The notes: generated from the letters alone by a model not told the origin. A stretch of DNA of 64,000 nt from Orientallactaga sibirica (GCA_036365145.1 JAEOAD010000031.1:10698001-10762000); one strand, 5' to 3'. Shown: positions 35,736-46,732, counted from the first letter of the stretch. Translations and numbers: made by a program.

Positions 35736-35855
35736 TATATGTGCACAAGGTGATGCAAATGCATATAACGTGGCATATGCATCAAGAGATTGATTACACT
35801 GGCTAGAGGCCCTGATGTGTCAATTCTCTATCATTAAAAAAATTTTTTTAAATAC
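35736..35855 (+). repeat. B2-like SINE fragment
   Basis: Only the 3' half: gtgcacaaggtgatgcaaat ... ggctagaggccctgatgtgt, A-rich tail. Confidence 0.7.
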
Positions 35856-36261
35856 ATGTGCAGACAAGGGTCAAGAAAAATAAAGAAAACCAAATAGTTT
35901 GACCTTAGTGAGTTTATATCAAAATTCAGAGATTTTTATACTATTTAGTAGTACATAATGATTTTAAAACATCTAGTTTGCCTTTCAATATCTGAACTAA
36001 TGCAATAATCTGATCTCTACTGTCATCTGTTCTTTCATTCATCTGTTCCAGCAGCCAATACCAAATACTGTATCGTCAGATTATTCCTATGCACTTACTA
36101 AAGCTACTGTAAAAGCTTACACATCAGATTAAAATGCATCATTCACACTGAAGTCCTTCTATTAGAGAGCATGAGAAAATGGAACTGCACTTAAAAATGC
36201 ATATGCGCTGCTCATTAAGTATTCAAAATTAGTTTGTTTCCATTCCTCCTAAAAATTATGA

Positions 36262-36385
36262 CAATGAGGCCAGGTACAGTGGATAAACCCCTATAATCCT
36301 AGTACTTGGTAGCAGGAGGGTCAAGAGTTCAAGGCTATCTTGGAATACACGAGAACTGTCTTTAAAAACAAAAAATAAAGACTGT
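36262..36385 (+). repeat. B1 SINE, short
   Basis: gaggccaggtacagtggata ... aaggctatcttggaatacac, gagaactgtctttaaa; internal unit missing. Confidence 0.8.
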
Positions 36386-37367
36386 AGTCATTGTGTTTAT
36401 TTCTCATGTTTTTCTACCTGATTTTTTTTCAAGTAGACTACATTCGTTGAGTAAGAAGTATCCTAAATAAAAATGCAAGGATTTCCTAAACAATCTGTTC
36501 AAAGAAAAATAAAGTAACAACTGTGAAACAAACATGGTTCTGAAAGGTGGAGGCATGCACATAATGTACTCCCAGTATGGAGTTTTCTGGCCTTTATGTC
36601 TCAGAAATGCCTACTCCCAAAGAAGTCTCTGGCATGAGCTGACCAAGATGGCCTTAAATGAGATTATTTTCAAGCTGTTTCCAAATCAAATCAGCTCTGA
36701 AATAAAATGGGTGGGAAGATTATCTAAACAAGCTCTCAGATGTTATGGCCAGGAGAGATGCACCCATATGACGTCTATGTTCTCCAGAATAAACGCTACC
36801 AAGGAGCCTGTAATGTTTTTATGTCTGGAAACAACTTTATCTTCAAGACTTGAGTGGATTATAAAATGTTTATCCTTTCAGATGATCTTTTAACCATCAA
36901 CTATTAATTTAAATATAGTAACACTCTCATTACTCACTAAACAGTTGTGGAAAGCTTTCACTGAGGAGCAAATTTGATTCTTGTTTTTTTAGCAACAATT
37001 TTAGAAACTATTTTTCCTTATTTAGCTCTAAAAAACAGTAAAACAAACACAGACATTTCTTATTATGCCAGGAAATTTTCTTAGTTTTATTGTAGCATAT
37101 TTCTACATTTACAATGTGTATGAGTATCTATCTCATTGCTTCAGAAACTCACCAATGGTTTAAAAATCTCAATTCCCTACTGTTACTATCCTAATGTTGA
37201 TTCTGTATTTTAAGTGGCAACAGCTTTCAGATTTCATGATCTTTATGTTCTAATTACAGCAATATTCAAGAGAAGAGGCAGGCACATGTACAATCATGCA
37301 TGAATATGTGTATTCATGTGCACATACGTGCATACACACCCCCCTAAAAATTAAGACTTTTTCTTAC
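36386..37367. other. Intron, no recognised repeat
   Basis: Contains a 119-codon plus-strand open frame at 36534-36893 that runs against AKAP13; no known domain is visible and it is treated as unproven. Confidence 0.5.
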
Positions 37368-37566
37368 CATTAGTTGCTGTTGGATATTCATAAGTTTAAA
37401 AATATGTCCAGTACAACTGTCTCCATCAAATGGGTGTTCATGATGTGATTCAGACTCAGAGGTTAACATATAGATGTCCAACTCACGATGATGCCTCACA
37501 GAATAGTCTCCACAAGGGATTTCATACGATAAACTGCTCCAGGAGTCAGGCTCTCCAGCATTTTCC
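37368..37566 (-). CDS. AKAP13: AKAP13 internal exon, linker after the ankyrin segment
   Basis: This 199-base exon starts with the single G that completes a Glu codon and then has 66 full codons, ending in phase 0. The peptide begins ENAGEPDSWSSLSYEIP, contains RHHRELDIYMLTSESES and ends IFKLMNIQQQLM, which matches AKAP13 directly after the ankyrin segment. The acceptor is cgcttgcag, the donor ATG followed by gtaagaa. It is too short and interrupted to be seen as a long open frame. It has no recognised domain; the His- and Glu-rich middle and the NIQQQLM helix join directly to the giant exon. The intron upstream is about 19.4 kb and holds most of the SINE load in the right half of the window. 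Confidence 0.94.
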
Positions 37567-37754
37567 CTGCAAGCGATTTCTCATTAATATAAATTCTATT
37601 CCCAAATAGGTTTATCTTCTAAGTATAGTGTTACATTTTTCCTAATCCGATTGCTGTTTGAGTCTCTAGAGCAAAAATTTACATATCTTTTCAATGATTC
37701 AAGTATAGAACAAATGTCTATCCTTTTCACAAGAAACCAGAAATAGCAATGAAG

Positions 37755-37955
37755 GGCTGGAGAGATGGCTTAGCAGTTAAGGTGCTTGCCTACGAAACTT
37801 AAGGACTCAGACTCAACTCCCCAGTATCCATGCAAGCCAAATGCACAAGGTGGCACATGAGTCTGGAGTTCGTTTGCAGTGGCTGGAGGTTCTGGCATGC
37901 CCACTCTATCTACCTGCCTCCCTCCCCCCCCCATCAAATAAATTTAATTTAATTT
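37755..37955 (+). repeat. B2-like SINE (generic type)
   Basis: Full-length, about 190 bases upstream (in AKAP13 terms) of the 66-codon exon's acceptor. Head gggctggagagatggcttag, CT part replaced by ctccctccccccccc. Confidence 0.93.
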
Positions 37956-38049
37956 ACAAAAAAGAAATGGCAATGAAAACCATAAGAATATTCCTTAAGG
38001 ACATTCTTTTGATTAAGAAAGAAATCTGAGCTCTTTTCTTTTTCTCTTT

Positions 38050-38238
38050 TTATTTATTGGGGGGGAGGGGGTGGCAGGGGAGAGAAAGGGCACACCACGG
38101 CTTCTAGCCACTGCAAATGAATTCCAGATGTATGCTTCACTCACTGCATCTGACTTAATGTGGATACAAGGGCATTGAACCCGAATTGTTAAGCTCTGCA
38201 GGAAAGTACCTTAACTGCTGAGCAATCTCTCCAGTCCC
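38050..38238 (-). repeat. B2-like SINE, inverted
   Basis: Starts tttttatttattgggggggaggggg, head at right end gcaatctctccagtccc. The retrocopy at 38257 inserted 18 bases to its right. Confidence 0.9.
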
Positions 38239-38571
38239 CTGAGATCTTAAAATATTTTTTGTTGTTTTGTTCTATTGACAGGGTCTCATTATATGTAACC
38301 CAGGTTGGTCTTAAACTTACTACGCAGCCCAGACTGGCCTCAAACTCATGGAAATCCTGTCTCAGCTTCCTATATGTGTGCTACTCATGTCTAACATTAA
38401 AAAAAAAAGTTTAGGGGAAGTGAGGAGAGAAGGGAAGGGAAAGAAGAAGAAATCTGTATGCTTTTTCTTTCTTGTTACCACTAGTACACAAGTATTCTTT
38501 TCATCAGGGGTTCACATACTATCACTAGTGGCCCACACCTATTTTCATAGTCCATGAAAAAAGTGGAACAG

Positions 38572-38805
38572 GGGCTGGAGAGATGGCTTAGTGGTTAAGG
38601 CACCTGCCTCCTAAGCCTAAGAACGCTGGTTCCAATCTCCAGGTCCCATGTTTAGCCAGATGCAGTGACGCAAGGGCGCAATGCCACACTTGACCACAAG
38701 GGGGCGCACACATCTGGATTTCATTCACAGCAGCTGAGAGACTGCTGGAGCACCCATCTCTACCTGTCTTCCTCTCCTCCTCTCTCTCAAAAAAAAAAAA
38801 AAAAA
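38572..38805 (+). repeat. B2-like SINE, type II (inside the retrocopy)
   Basis: Shares the left flank gaaaaaagtggaacag with the source copy, but is followed by gtaaatatt rather than gtggaacag. The CTCF-like motif TGACCACAAGGGGGCGCAC at 38691-38709 is intact. Confidence 0.93.
38691..38709 (+). promoter_or_regulatory. CTCF-like motif in type II SINE
   Basis: TGACCACAAGGGGGCGCAC differs from the usual CTCF core mainly by A in place of the pyrimidine after CCAC. Confidence 0.45.
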
Positions 38806-38807
38806 GT

Positions 38808-39629
38808 AAATATTATGCTACAATCCAAATAATGAGGAAGTATAAAGATGGTTTAGCCTGGTTTTCAATAGTACCAAGACTTACTAAGAGTTGCTTGTAC
38901 ACAGGTATGCTGTATGCTAACTAAAGTCAATTATACTGGGAAGGAAAAACATATTCACTCAAAACCATATAAGGTACTCCAACTTTTTAACAGCAAGTTG
39001 GGGAAACACTCAAACTTCTAGAAGTCAACTACACAGGGAGAAACTACCATGCCTATTTTTATCTATATAATTATAAAATCCTGTTTTAAATGAAGCCGTT
39101 GATTTCAGGAACTTCAAGCTAAATTTCTTTTCCTACTTTAAAAAACAAAGCTGGATGTACAGCAGTGGTCAAGGGCTCCCTTCACAGTCTCTTCTCAGTG
39201 GCATCGCACTGTACTATAATCATCTCCTCACCCATCTGTAACTCAACTTGAGGACAAGACCATGTATCTTCTGAATTGCTATTTTCTGCTATTCTGCAAA
39301 ATCTCTAGACACGTTATCATTCTCAAATATTTCTTGGGCTTTCACTTTATGTAAAAAGAGTAAGAATTATCAGCTATTTTCCTCCACATGTTTAAAATGG
39401 TTTGAGATCATCACTCTGTGAAGGGACAGGCAGATAACCTAAAGAAGTTAATTCTAGAACTCACTCTAATGAGCAGTCAAGGCTTAAAATCAAGGATTGA
39501 AAAATTCAAGTGACAAAAGGCTATGGCAATTAAAATCAATGGGAGAAAAACTTACAAAAAAGAGGAAAAACTGAATGTAAACTGTGTCCTATTAATGTAA
39601 ATTACTATTTTTCCCTTTTTTTCTTTTTT
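38808..39629. other. Intron without recognised features
   Basis: A weak L2-like patch may lie near 39230-39350; nothing else recognised. Confidence 0.45.
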
Positions 39630-39728
39630 AAAGATAGGCTCTCAGTAGGTAGCTCAGGCTTACCTAGAACTCATAATCCTTCTGTCTTGGCCTAGCCACT
39701 GCTGGGATTATAGGCATGTGCCACCAGG
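39630..39728 (-). repeat. B1 SINE, short
   Basis: Inverted: aaagataggctctcagtagg ... taggcatgtgccaccaggc. Confidence 0.8.
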
Positions 39729-39767
39729 CAGTGACTAAAGTGACTAACTTATTTTATTTGATTTTTA

Positions 39768-39894
39768 ATTTTTTTTGTTTTGTTTTTTGAGGTATGTAGC
39801 CCAGGCTGACCTGGAATTCATTCTGCAGCCCCAGGCTGACCTTGAACTAATAGCGATACTCCTACCTCTACCTCCCAAATTCTGGGATTAAAGA
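39768..39894 (-). repeat. B1 SINE, head missing
   Basis: Inverted: gttttttgaggtatgtagcc ... ctcccaaattctgggattaa, truncated at the head. Confidence 0.88.
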
Positions 39895-40020
39895 TTTATT
39901 TTTCATAAATGCACTACTTCCTAACTGAATACTCTTAAGAAATACAGGTTGAACAGGAACAAAAGGTGATGATAATTGTAATTTACTCTCAAAGAGTATG
40001 GTAAAATTATATCTATATGT

Positions 40021-40132
40021 AGCTGAGCATGGTGGATCACATCTATAAACCTAGCACTCAGCAGGGTGAGGTGAGAGGATTGCCATGAGTTCCAGGTCAG
40101 CCTGGGCTATGAGAACCTGCCTCCTCAAAAAA
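40021..40132 (+). repeat. B1 SINE
   Basis: agctgagcatggtggatcac ... cagcctgggctatgagaacc; its A tail runs straight into the purine tract at 40127. Confidence 0.85.
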
Positions 40133-40300
40133 AAAAAAAAAAAAAAAAAAGGAGGAGGAGGAGGAAAAAGGAGGAAGAAGGAAGAAAAAGGAGGAAGGGG
40201 GAGGACGAAGGAGGAAAAAGAAGGAAGAGGAGGAAGAAGGGAGGAGGAGGGAGAAGAGGAGGAGGAAGAAAAGGGAGAAGAAGAGGAGGAGGAAGAGAAG
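40127..40300 (+). repeat. Homopurine A/GGA tract
   Basis: About 170 bases of A and G with only a few other bases, starting as A24 and continuing as GGA/GAA units between a B1 and a B2-like SINE. The AKAP13 transcript would carry it as a C/U tract. Confidence 0.95.
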
Positions 40301-40525
40301 ACTGGAGAAATGGCTTAGCAGTTAAGGCGTTTGCTTGCGAAGCCTAAGTACTCATGTTTGACCCTCCAGAGCCCACATTAGCCAGATGCACAAAGGTGAA
40401 GCAAGCACAAAGTCACACATGCACACTAGGTGGCACAAGCATTGGGAGTTCAATTACAGTGGCTAAGGTCCTGGCATGACAATTCTTTCTTCCTCTCTCT
40501 CACTCTCTCTAAAATAAAAACTAAA
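40300..40525 (+). repeat. B2-like SINE, type III
   Basis: Head actggagaaatggcttagca, then a body longer than the generic type: caaaggtgaagcaagcacaa, agtcacacatgcacactagg, tggcacaagc. It ends aattacagtggctaaggtcc and a CT-rich tail. Naming mine. Confidence 0.9.
40420..40438 (+). promoter_or_regulatory. CTCF-like motif in type III SINE
   Basis: TGCACACTAGGTGGCACAA fits the CTCF core variant CACTAGGTGGC; the CpG expected after GGC has decayed to CA. Confidence 0.35.
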
Positions 40526-41740
40526 AATAAAAAAAAAACATTGTATCTATATGTATGCATAGATATACACAGGTAAAAGTTAATTTAACAAAATGTTAAC
40601 AGTGAATTAAGATGAATACATACAAAGTCATTATACTACTATTGAATCTTTTCTGTGAGGTAAAAAATTTTTCAATATAAAAAGATACAAAATATTTTAA
40701 ACCATACAAAAGCAGTGTTAATTTTTCACTCTTCTGTCATTACTATTACTACATTATACTTCTATTACTGTAAGGAAAGAAACTATTATTATTTCGGTAT
40801 TGACTAAGATACAAGCATCATAACAAGTTCATTTAAGTGTACCAAAAATCTCCATATCAACATTTCAAAACAGTAGTACTCCTGTTTCAGAGATGAGAAA
40901 GTTGAGGCTCAAATACTAACTCACTAGCAATCTGATTAAACCTGTGTTCAAGATCAAATTTTACCACTTACAAGAACAATTTAAGTTATACACTGAACCT
41001 CATTAAGCACATATTGCAATTTATAAAAGGATGTAATAGTTCCTTTAAAAAGCTGTGGCAATTAAAGTAGTAAACAAATTATATAAAAATGCCTAGCAGT
41101 TGGGGTCAATAAATATTAACAGGATCCGTACTGAGCACATTCCTACTAAAAACTGAGTACATCTGAATCCCCGCCCCAAAGTCCATACTCTGTTTTTGTG
41201 AAAAGGACTAATCCTTACACAAATGCCACAGGACAAAATATTTAGGGCCATTCAAAAACAAAATGAAGCAAAAGGTCTTTAGAGGAGAAACTTTCTAGGT
41301 GAGTCAAAAGAATTATCCCTCCAGGTGGAACATATTTCATTACACATTCTCCGACTTAAAAAAAAAAAAAAAAAGTCAAAGTCCTCTGCTGAATTACCCA
41401 ACAGAATCATGAGCACTGATGAGCTTCTGACCAAATGTAGGACAAATGGTCAGCCCAAATTCTTGCTGCCTAGCTGTTTTCAAACTGAGCACACTGTCCT
41501 CAAATGAACAATTAAGAACTGACAGTTATGCCCAAATTTTTCAGTGTCTACCTGCCATACAAAGTCACCTCAAATTTATTTAGCTATATTTCCCTGAAAC
41601 TTCTCCAGAGACTAAACTCCAGGGCAGTAAGATGGAAGGAGCAACTGGTATTAAGGTCTAAGTAGAAAGAGTCTCATTTATAATATAGTGAGATTTAGCT
41701 TCTCTGTATCAGGAATTGTACAAGTGTCTAACAAAAAAAG
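40526..41740. other. Intron with one MIR fragment
   Basis: MIR-like core at about 40878-40965 (cctgtttcagagatgagaaa, gttgaggctcaaatac). Otherwise no recognised features; an A run of 17 lies at 41359-41374. Confidence 0.5.
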
Positions 41741-41744
41741 AAGA

Positions 41745-41885
41745 GTGGGTCAGGGAGATGGCTCAATAGTTAAAGGTGCTTGCTTGCAAAGTTTGCTGAA
41801 CAGGGGTTCAATTCCCCAGCCACTCATGTAAAGCTGGACGGACATTTGTTTGTGGGACCCTGGTGTATGGGGAGGATGGAGGGTT
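41745..41885 (+). repeat. B2-like SINE, type IV, truncated
   Basis: Head gtgggtcagggagatggctc; the body differs from the generic one (ggttcaattccccagccact, catgtaaagctggacggaca) and it lacks a CT tail. Shares this body with copies at 51757 and 53148. Confidence 0.8.
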
Positions 41886-41969
41886 TTAATCTTTACTAAC
41901 TGCTTAACAATATAGCAGGTATTGATTCATATACTTTTATCATCCCATTTATTTTCTAAAGTATCAGGT

Positions 41970-42082
41970 GAATACAAGACATGGTGGCTCTCACTTTTAA
42001 TTGCAGCTCTCTGGAGTCTTGCTGTGAATTCCAGGCCAGCTTGGACAAGACAACCTGCCTCAGAAAAATAAAAAAATAAAAA
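41970..42082 (+). repeat. B1 SINE, short
   Basis: caagacatggtggctctcac ... attccaggccagcttggaca, caacctgcctcagaaaaata. Confidence 0.8.
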
Positions 42083-42354
42083 CATTCCTATCTAGTGATG
42101 ATCTGATACACAGAAATGGAAGCTGAATGAATTTATGAGCAGCTAAGAGGCTACACTTAAAACTAGTAAAGCTAGTAGAAGAGCCTATACTTCTACATCA
42201 CATAAAACTACCTATCCTGCCTATTTTAATGCCTACTCTTGTCTGGCTAAATGCATATATTATTCTCACCAAACTGCATTGTAAGCACTGTATCTAACGT
42301 TCATACCTGTATGTTAATGCTACCCTAATTTTTGGTTAGAGAAGTTTCTCTTTT

Positions 42355-42785
42355 CAGATGGCGATGACCACTGGGATGACACAAAAGGCACAACAGTGCT
42401 AAGAAGAAAAGATGGAGGAGTGCTCAGCACTGAAACATCTCTATCACACCTTCCAAGGCCCAGGGTCCATTGCGGAAGAGGTGGCAGAAAGAATGTAAGA
42501 GCCAAAGGAAGGGTAGGACTGCTTACTATGCAATTGTCCAGACAGAAACTGGCCTCAATACCCAAGACCTTGCAGTGCCTATTACTACCTTCACAAGATC
42601 TTCATAAAACGAGGAAAAGATGATGACATCAAAATAAAAGAGACTAATGGAAAGAGGGAGGGGATATAATAGAAAGTAGATTTGTGAAGGGGAAAGTGGG
42701 AGAGGGGAGGGAATTATGGTTTCTTGTCTGTAAGTATGGAAGTTGTCAATAAAAAAAAGAAGAAAAACAAAAAAATTTAAAAAAA
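42355..42785 (+). mobile_element. Rodent L1 3' UTR, 5'-truncated
   Basis: Shows gatggcgatgaccactggga, gtggcagaaagaatgtaaga, ggagaggggagggaattatg and the terminus gtatggaagttgtcaataaa followed by an A-rich tail. This is the layout of a rodent L1 3' end. The 189-codon open frame on the opposite strand through this region is an artefact. Confidence 0.7.
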
Positions 42786-42904
42786 TAGGTGCTGGTTTAC
42801 AAACTTTGAGAGTCCAGGGATCGATTACCCAGGTAAAGCCAGATGCACAAAGTGGCACATGGGTCTGGAGTTCCTTTGGAGCAGCAGGAGGCCCTGTGGT
42901 ATAC

Positions 42905-42954
<50 letters not shown>

Positions 42955-43003
42955 TCTGTCTTTGAATCTCTTTGCATTTATTAAAGAATAAATAAAAATT
43001 ATT
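42786..43003 (+). repeat. B2-like SINE with CA-expanded middle
   Basis: Head eroded (aggtgctggtttacaaactt), body gccagatgcacaaagtggca; the CT tract has been replaced by (CA)n at 42904-42950. Confidence 0.88.
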
Positions 43004-43029
43004 TTTAAAATTCTAGTCAAGTGCTTTTT

Positions 43030-43545
43030 TTTCCCGTCGTCTTCTAGGTAGGGTATCACCCTAGCCCAGGTCTGGACTTCACTCTGTAGTCTCAATGTAT
43101 CCTCGAACTCATGGTGATTGTGGTGGTTTGATTCAGGTGTCGCCCATAAACTTAAGTGTTCTGAATGCTAGTCTTCCCAGCTGATGGCAGTTGGGAATTA
43201 ACGCCTCCTGGAGGTGGAGGCGGTGTATTGTTGGGGGCAGGCTTATGGGCATTATAGCCAGCTTCCCCTTGCCAGTGTTTGGCACACTCTCCGGTTGCTG
43301 TTGTCTACCTTACGTTGACCAGAGGGTGATGTTCACCCTCTGCTCATGCCATCATTTTTCCTGCCATCATGGAGCTTCCCCCTTGAGCCTGTAAGCCAAA
43401 ATAAACCTCTTTTTTTTTTTCCCCACAAGCTGCTTTTAGTCGGGTGATTCCTGCCAGCAATGTGAACCTGACTGCAACAGAGATCCTCCTACCTCTGCCT
43501 CTGAGTGTTGGGATTAAAGATATGCACCACCACATCCAGCTAGTC
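43030..43545 (-). repeat. B1 SINE split by a solo LTR
   Basis: Right half of the element, 43030-43118 (ggtagggtatcaccctagcc ... aactcatggtgat), and left half, 43480-43545 (gagatcctcctacctctgcc ... atgcaccaccacatccagct), join when the LTR is removed. Confidence 0.9.
43119..43479 (+). mobile_element. Solo LTR, MaLR-like
   Basis: 361 bases with TGTGGTGG...GCAACA termini, an AATAAA signal near 43400 and a T run after it. The flanking 5-base duplication is gtgat/gagat with one mismatch. It interrupts a B1, so it is younger than that copy. Confidence 0.88.
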
Positions 43546-44785
43546 AAGTGCCTTAAATAACCATAATAAAATACTTCAGTTTCAAATGCAGATAAGAGCA
43601 TAAGAAGTAAAAATACAAGTCTATAAAATACTACGGTGTTGGAATAATGAATTAATATTATATAATTTAAATTATGGATAAAAAACCTTTGTTAGCTTGT
43701 ATCAGAGGACAAAGATAGCAAATGCAGGTGTCATGGAGAGTCACTGAAAGGGGAACTAAAACATGACAAGGAAGTCTGAGTGCAGACTCCAGCAGTTAGT
43801 TTATCCAAAATTAATACCAGGTATATCAAATAGAGTGTTAGAAACAATGCTCATTAAGCACTTTCTACTTCGTACTTTTCTCTTTGTCAGTCTTGTTCTC
43901 CAGATGACTTAGGTCATCTAAGGGATTATAAACTATGTGTGGCTATAAGCAGAAATGAATGTTACTACTAATCTCAAAACAACACAGAAGCTAGGGAGTA
44001 CTGGAAAATTGAACCCAGGCCCTCAAGCTTTGCAAGCAATTGTCTCTAACTGCTATCTCTCTGTCCCCCGCCTAATTTTATCATAGAGTTGTTTACATTT
44101 AATATTAGAAAATAACAGGCTGTTATATACATATATCATGCACTTTTCACACACTCATGACATCTTTTAATTTATTGGGGGGGGGGGGTCCAGACTATGA
44201 GACTGATCTGTTTAAGTGTTGTAAAACTCCAAATCAAAATCTTCATGAGTGGACAACATAGTTCATATTGTCAAGTGTTCATTCATATAGAAGCTAGGTC
44301 GGTTCCTGACAGAATTTGTATCTTTACCTAAGTCATGAGAGTGACAAGCACCCGAAACTTTAGGAATTAGCATATAATCGTTATTGATTAAAATCAAATT
44401 CTACAATGGAGAATGGGAAATGTCTACAAAATCATCTGTAACTTGAAAAATACAAGTGGGTAAAATAATTTCAAACAGATAATATAAAAGATCAAGAAAG
44501 GTTAATGTCCAAGGACAGATACAAAGAGGGAAGACAGGCTTGTCTTTAAAATGTCAAGTTTCCTTAGCTTTCTCATGGACCAAAGACCCAATATGCTCAC
44601 CAATTCAAATAACTTAATTATGGAAGAATAAATGTGCACCAATTTCTTATTGAAATCATTTGAAACAATTTCATTAGACTGATGAATAGCAAAACCCAGT
44701 GGTTATTAACTTCTATGAAGATTCCACATTCTATAAATAAATCTGTTCTAGAAATAAACAACTTTTAAGCACAATCAAATCATCA
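43546..44785. other. Intron without recognised features
   Basis: A G11 run lies at 44177-44188. No repeat or exon that I can support. Confidence 0.5.
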
Positions 44786-45112
44786 CTGGGGTTGAGGAGA
44801 CAGCTCCTTCAGTAAAGTGTTTATCTTGTAAGCATGAGGACCCAAGTGAAATCGCCAGCATACATATTAATGCCAGGTGTGGCAGTATGCACCTCTTAAT
44901 CTCAGCTCTGGGGAGGCAAAGAAAGTAGGATCCCTGGAGCTCAATGGGCCAGCCAATCTAACTTCATCTGTGAGCTCCAGACCAATGAGTGAGCCTATTG
45001 CAAAAAGAAGTGGACAGCATACCTGAGGGTGTTCTCTAGCTTTCCCAAGCACCCACATACAAACACATGCATTAATGCACACATAATACAAACATACATG
45101 CCAAGAAAAAGT
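44786..45112 (+). repeat. B4-type SINE
   Basis: Contains ggggttgaggagacagctcc, ttaatgccaggtgtggcagt, ggatccctggagctcaatgg, gccagccaatctaacttcat, gtgagctccagaccaatgag and a right end of caca/catac. This is the full B4 order. Confidence 0.82.
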
Positions 45113-46143
45113 CATCACTATAAACTAGTTTTCTGAGTTGAAGAAAAAGAAATCTTTACTCACTGATCTGACAGGACTTCAGCCTTCAGTCATGAGGTTT
45201 ACTCGAGAACTTATCAGGCTACTGTCATTAACTCACAGCAGTCAATAAGCTTATGGGACACTGAGTATGTTTAGGTTTACTGACTTTAATCAGCATTTCT
45301 CATAATTATTTCTAGAATGAATTAATCCTGTCGAGCAGTCAAAATGATAAAACATCATAATGTATTTTTTTCACATTCGATGTGATTTTCATGATCTCTA
45401 TCTTCTATTTTGCTACTTTTGCGCAACTTTGTAACATCATTCTCCATGAGAACAGGATGCACAAGAAAATTTAAGTGTATTAGCAGAAAATTTATTTATG
45501 AGGAATAAAGTTTTCTTTCCAATTCACACAAGTAAAATCTCTAGACAAAAGTAACTGGGAAAACGAAATTAAATGTCAACAGATCCTGGTTAAGTGGTTA
45601 CTAGCAAGAGAAAGAGAAGACACAGCATATATGGTAGCAGCTACATATCCACTGGACAAGGTTTAATTTTTCTCCCAGAGGTATTCTTCAAACAATGCCT
45701 AAGCAAAGCTGAAAATTAACTCAGCAGTATTCAAGAGTGGTTTTAAGCATTGGTTCCCAAATAGTTACTATGGCTGTGATTATTATTATTACTATTATTA
45801 AATCAAAAGTATCTAGAGCATAGTCACAACACAAAGAACCTGTATAATTGACTGACATGATTCACTAAAATCAAATGTGAAATACTGGGAGCAAATTATA
45901 GTTTGCAGCAGAACAATACAACTACAAAGTATTATCCAATTTATCAGAATACTGTCAAAAACAGTAAAATCACATTTAATCTTCCAAGTAACAAGACCAA
46001 TGTTCTTTGCATAGATGGAATTTAAGTAAGTCAACCAAGGTTTCATAGATCTATGATCTGAATGAGAGAAAATTATGCCTTTATTCCTAGCAACGTATTT
46101 CTCACTTTAGTGTATCTAGCAGTTTATATGAATTGATGAGCTA
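45113..46143. other. Intron without recognised features
   Basis: Unique AT-rich sequence; short (TTA)n at 45781-45802. Confidence 0.5.
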
Positions 46144-46491
46144 TGTGGTGGTTTGATTCAGGTGTCCTCCATAAACGTAGGTGTTCTGAATGCTAGGTTC
46201 CCAGCTGATGGAGATTTGGGAAATAACACCTCCTGGAGGCAGTGTATTGTTGGGGGCGGGCTTATGGGTATTATAGCCAGTTTCCCCTTGTCAGTGTTTG
46301 GCACTCTCTCCTGATGCTATTGTCCACCTGATGTTGGTCAGGAGGTGGTGTCCACCCTCTCTCATGCTATCATTTTCCTCTGCCATCATAGAACTTCCCC
46401 TAGAGCCTGTCACCAAAATAAATCCTTTTTTCCCCCACAAGCAGCTCATGGTCGGGTGTTGTCTGCCAGCAATGCGAACCTGACTGCAACA
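46144..46491 (+). mobile_element. Solo LTR, MaLR-like
   Basis: 348 bases of the same family as 43119-43479: tgtggtggtttgattcaggt, ttgttgggggcgggcttatg, gccagcaatgcgaacctgac, tgcaaca. AATAAA near 46416. The 5 flanking bases (agcta / attta) match at only three positions. Confidence 0.87.
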
Positions 46492-46535
46492 ATTTAAAAA
46501 CTAAGTTAAACACAGTATGTTTCCTTACATTACAA

Positions 46536-46685
46536 CCTTTTTTTTTTTTTTGAGACAGGGTCTCAACTTGTGTCCTAGGATGTCCTGTACTCACTATGTA
46601 TACCAGCCTGGTCTTGAACTCAAGACTATTCACCTGTCTAAGCCTCCTGAGTACTAAAATTAAGGTGTGAGCCACCAAACCTGGT
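46536..46685 (-). repeat. B1 SINE
   Basis: Inverted: tttttttgagacagggtctc ... gagccaccaaacctggt. Confidence 0.88.
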
Positions 46686-46732
46686 TTTACATTAAATCCC
46701 CCTCCCTCAGATTTATAAAAACATATTTTTCT

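Larger units (their letters stand above)
38257..38807 (+). repeat. Retrocopied composite segment (copy of 23431-24018)
   Basis: Near-identical to the source: inverted old B1, shortened A run, GA-rich unique part, left half of the old DNA transposon and the type II SINE. It stops just after the SINE A-tail, and lacks both the SINE's right-hand duplication and the right half of the transposon. The flanks carry aaaatatt (38249-38256, preceded by TT) and aaatatt (38808-38814), an L1-type insertion signature. Confidence 0.8.

Noticed and set aside
36534..36893. 119-codon plus-strand open frame
   Set aside because: The longest repeat-free non-AKAP13 frame, but no domain, no promoter or splice context; may be chance or an old unrecognised element.
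42526..43095. 189-codon open frame on the minus strand
   Set aside because: It crosses an L1 3' UTR, a B2-like SINE and a CA repeat in reverse; it has no gene-like content.
43119..46491. A provirus with two LTRs
   Set aside because: The first LTR has its own flanking duplication and sits within a B1 that continues on the other side; the DNA between the LTRs has no retroviral reading frames.
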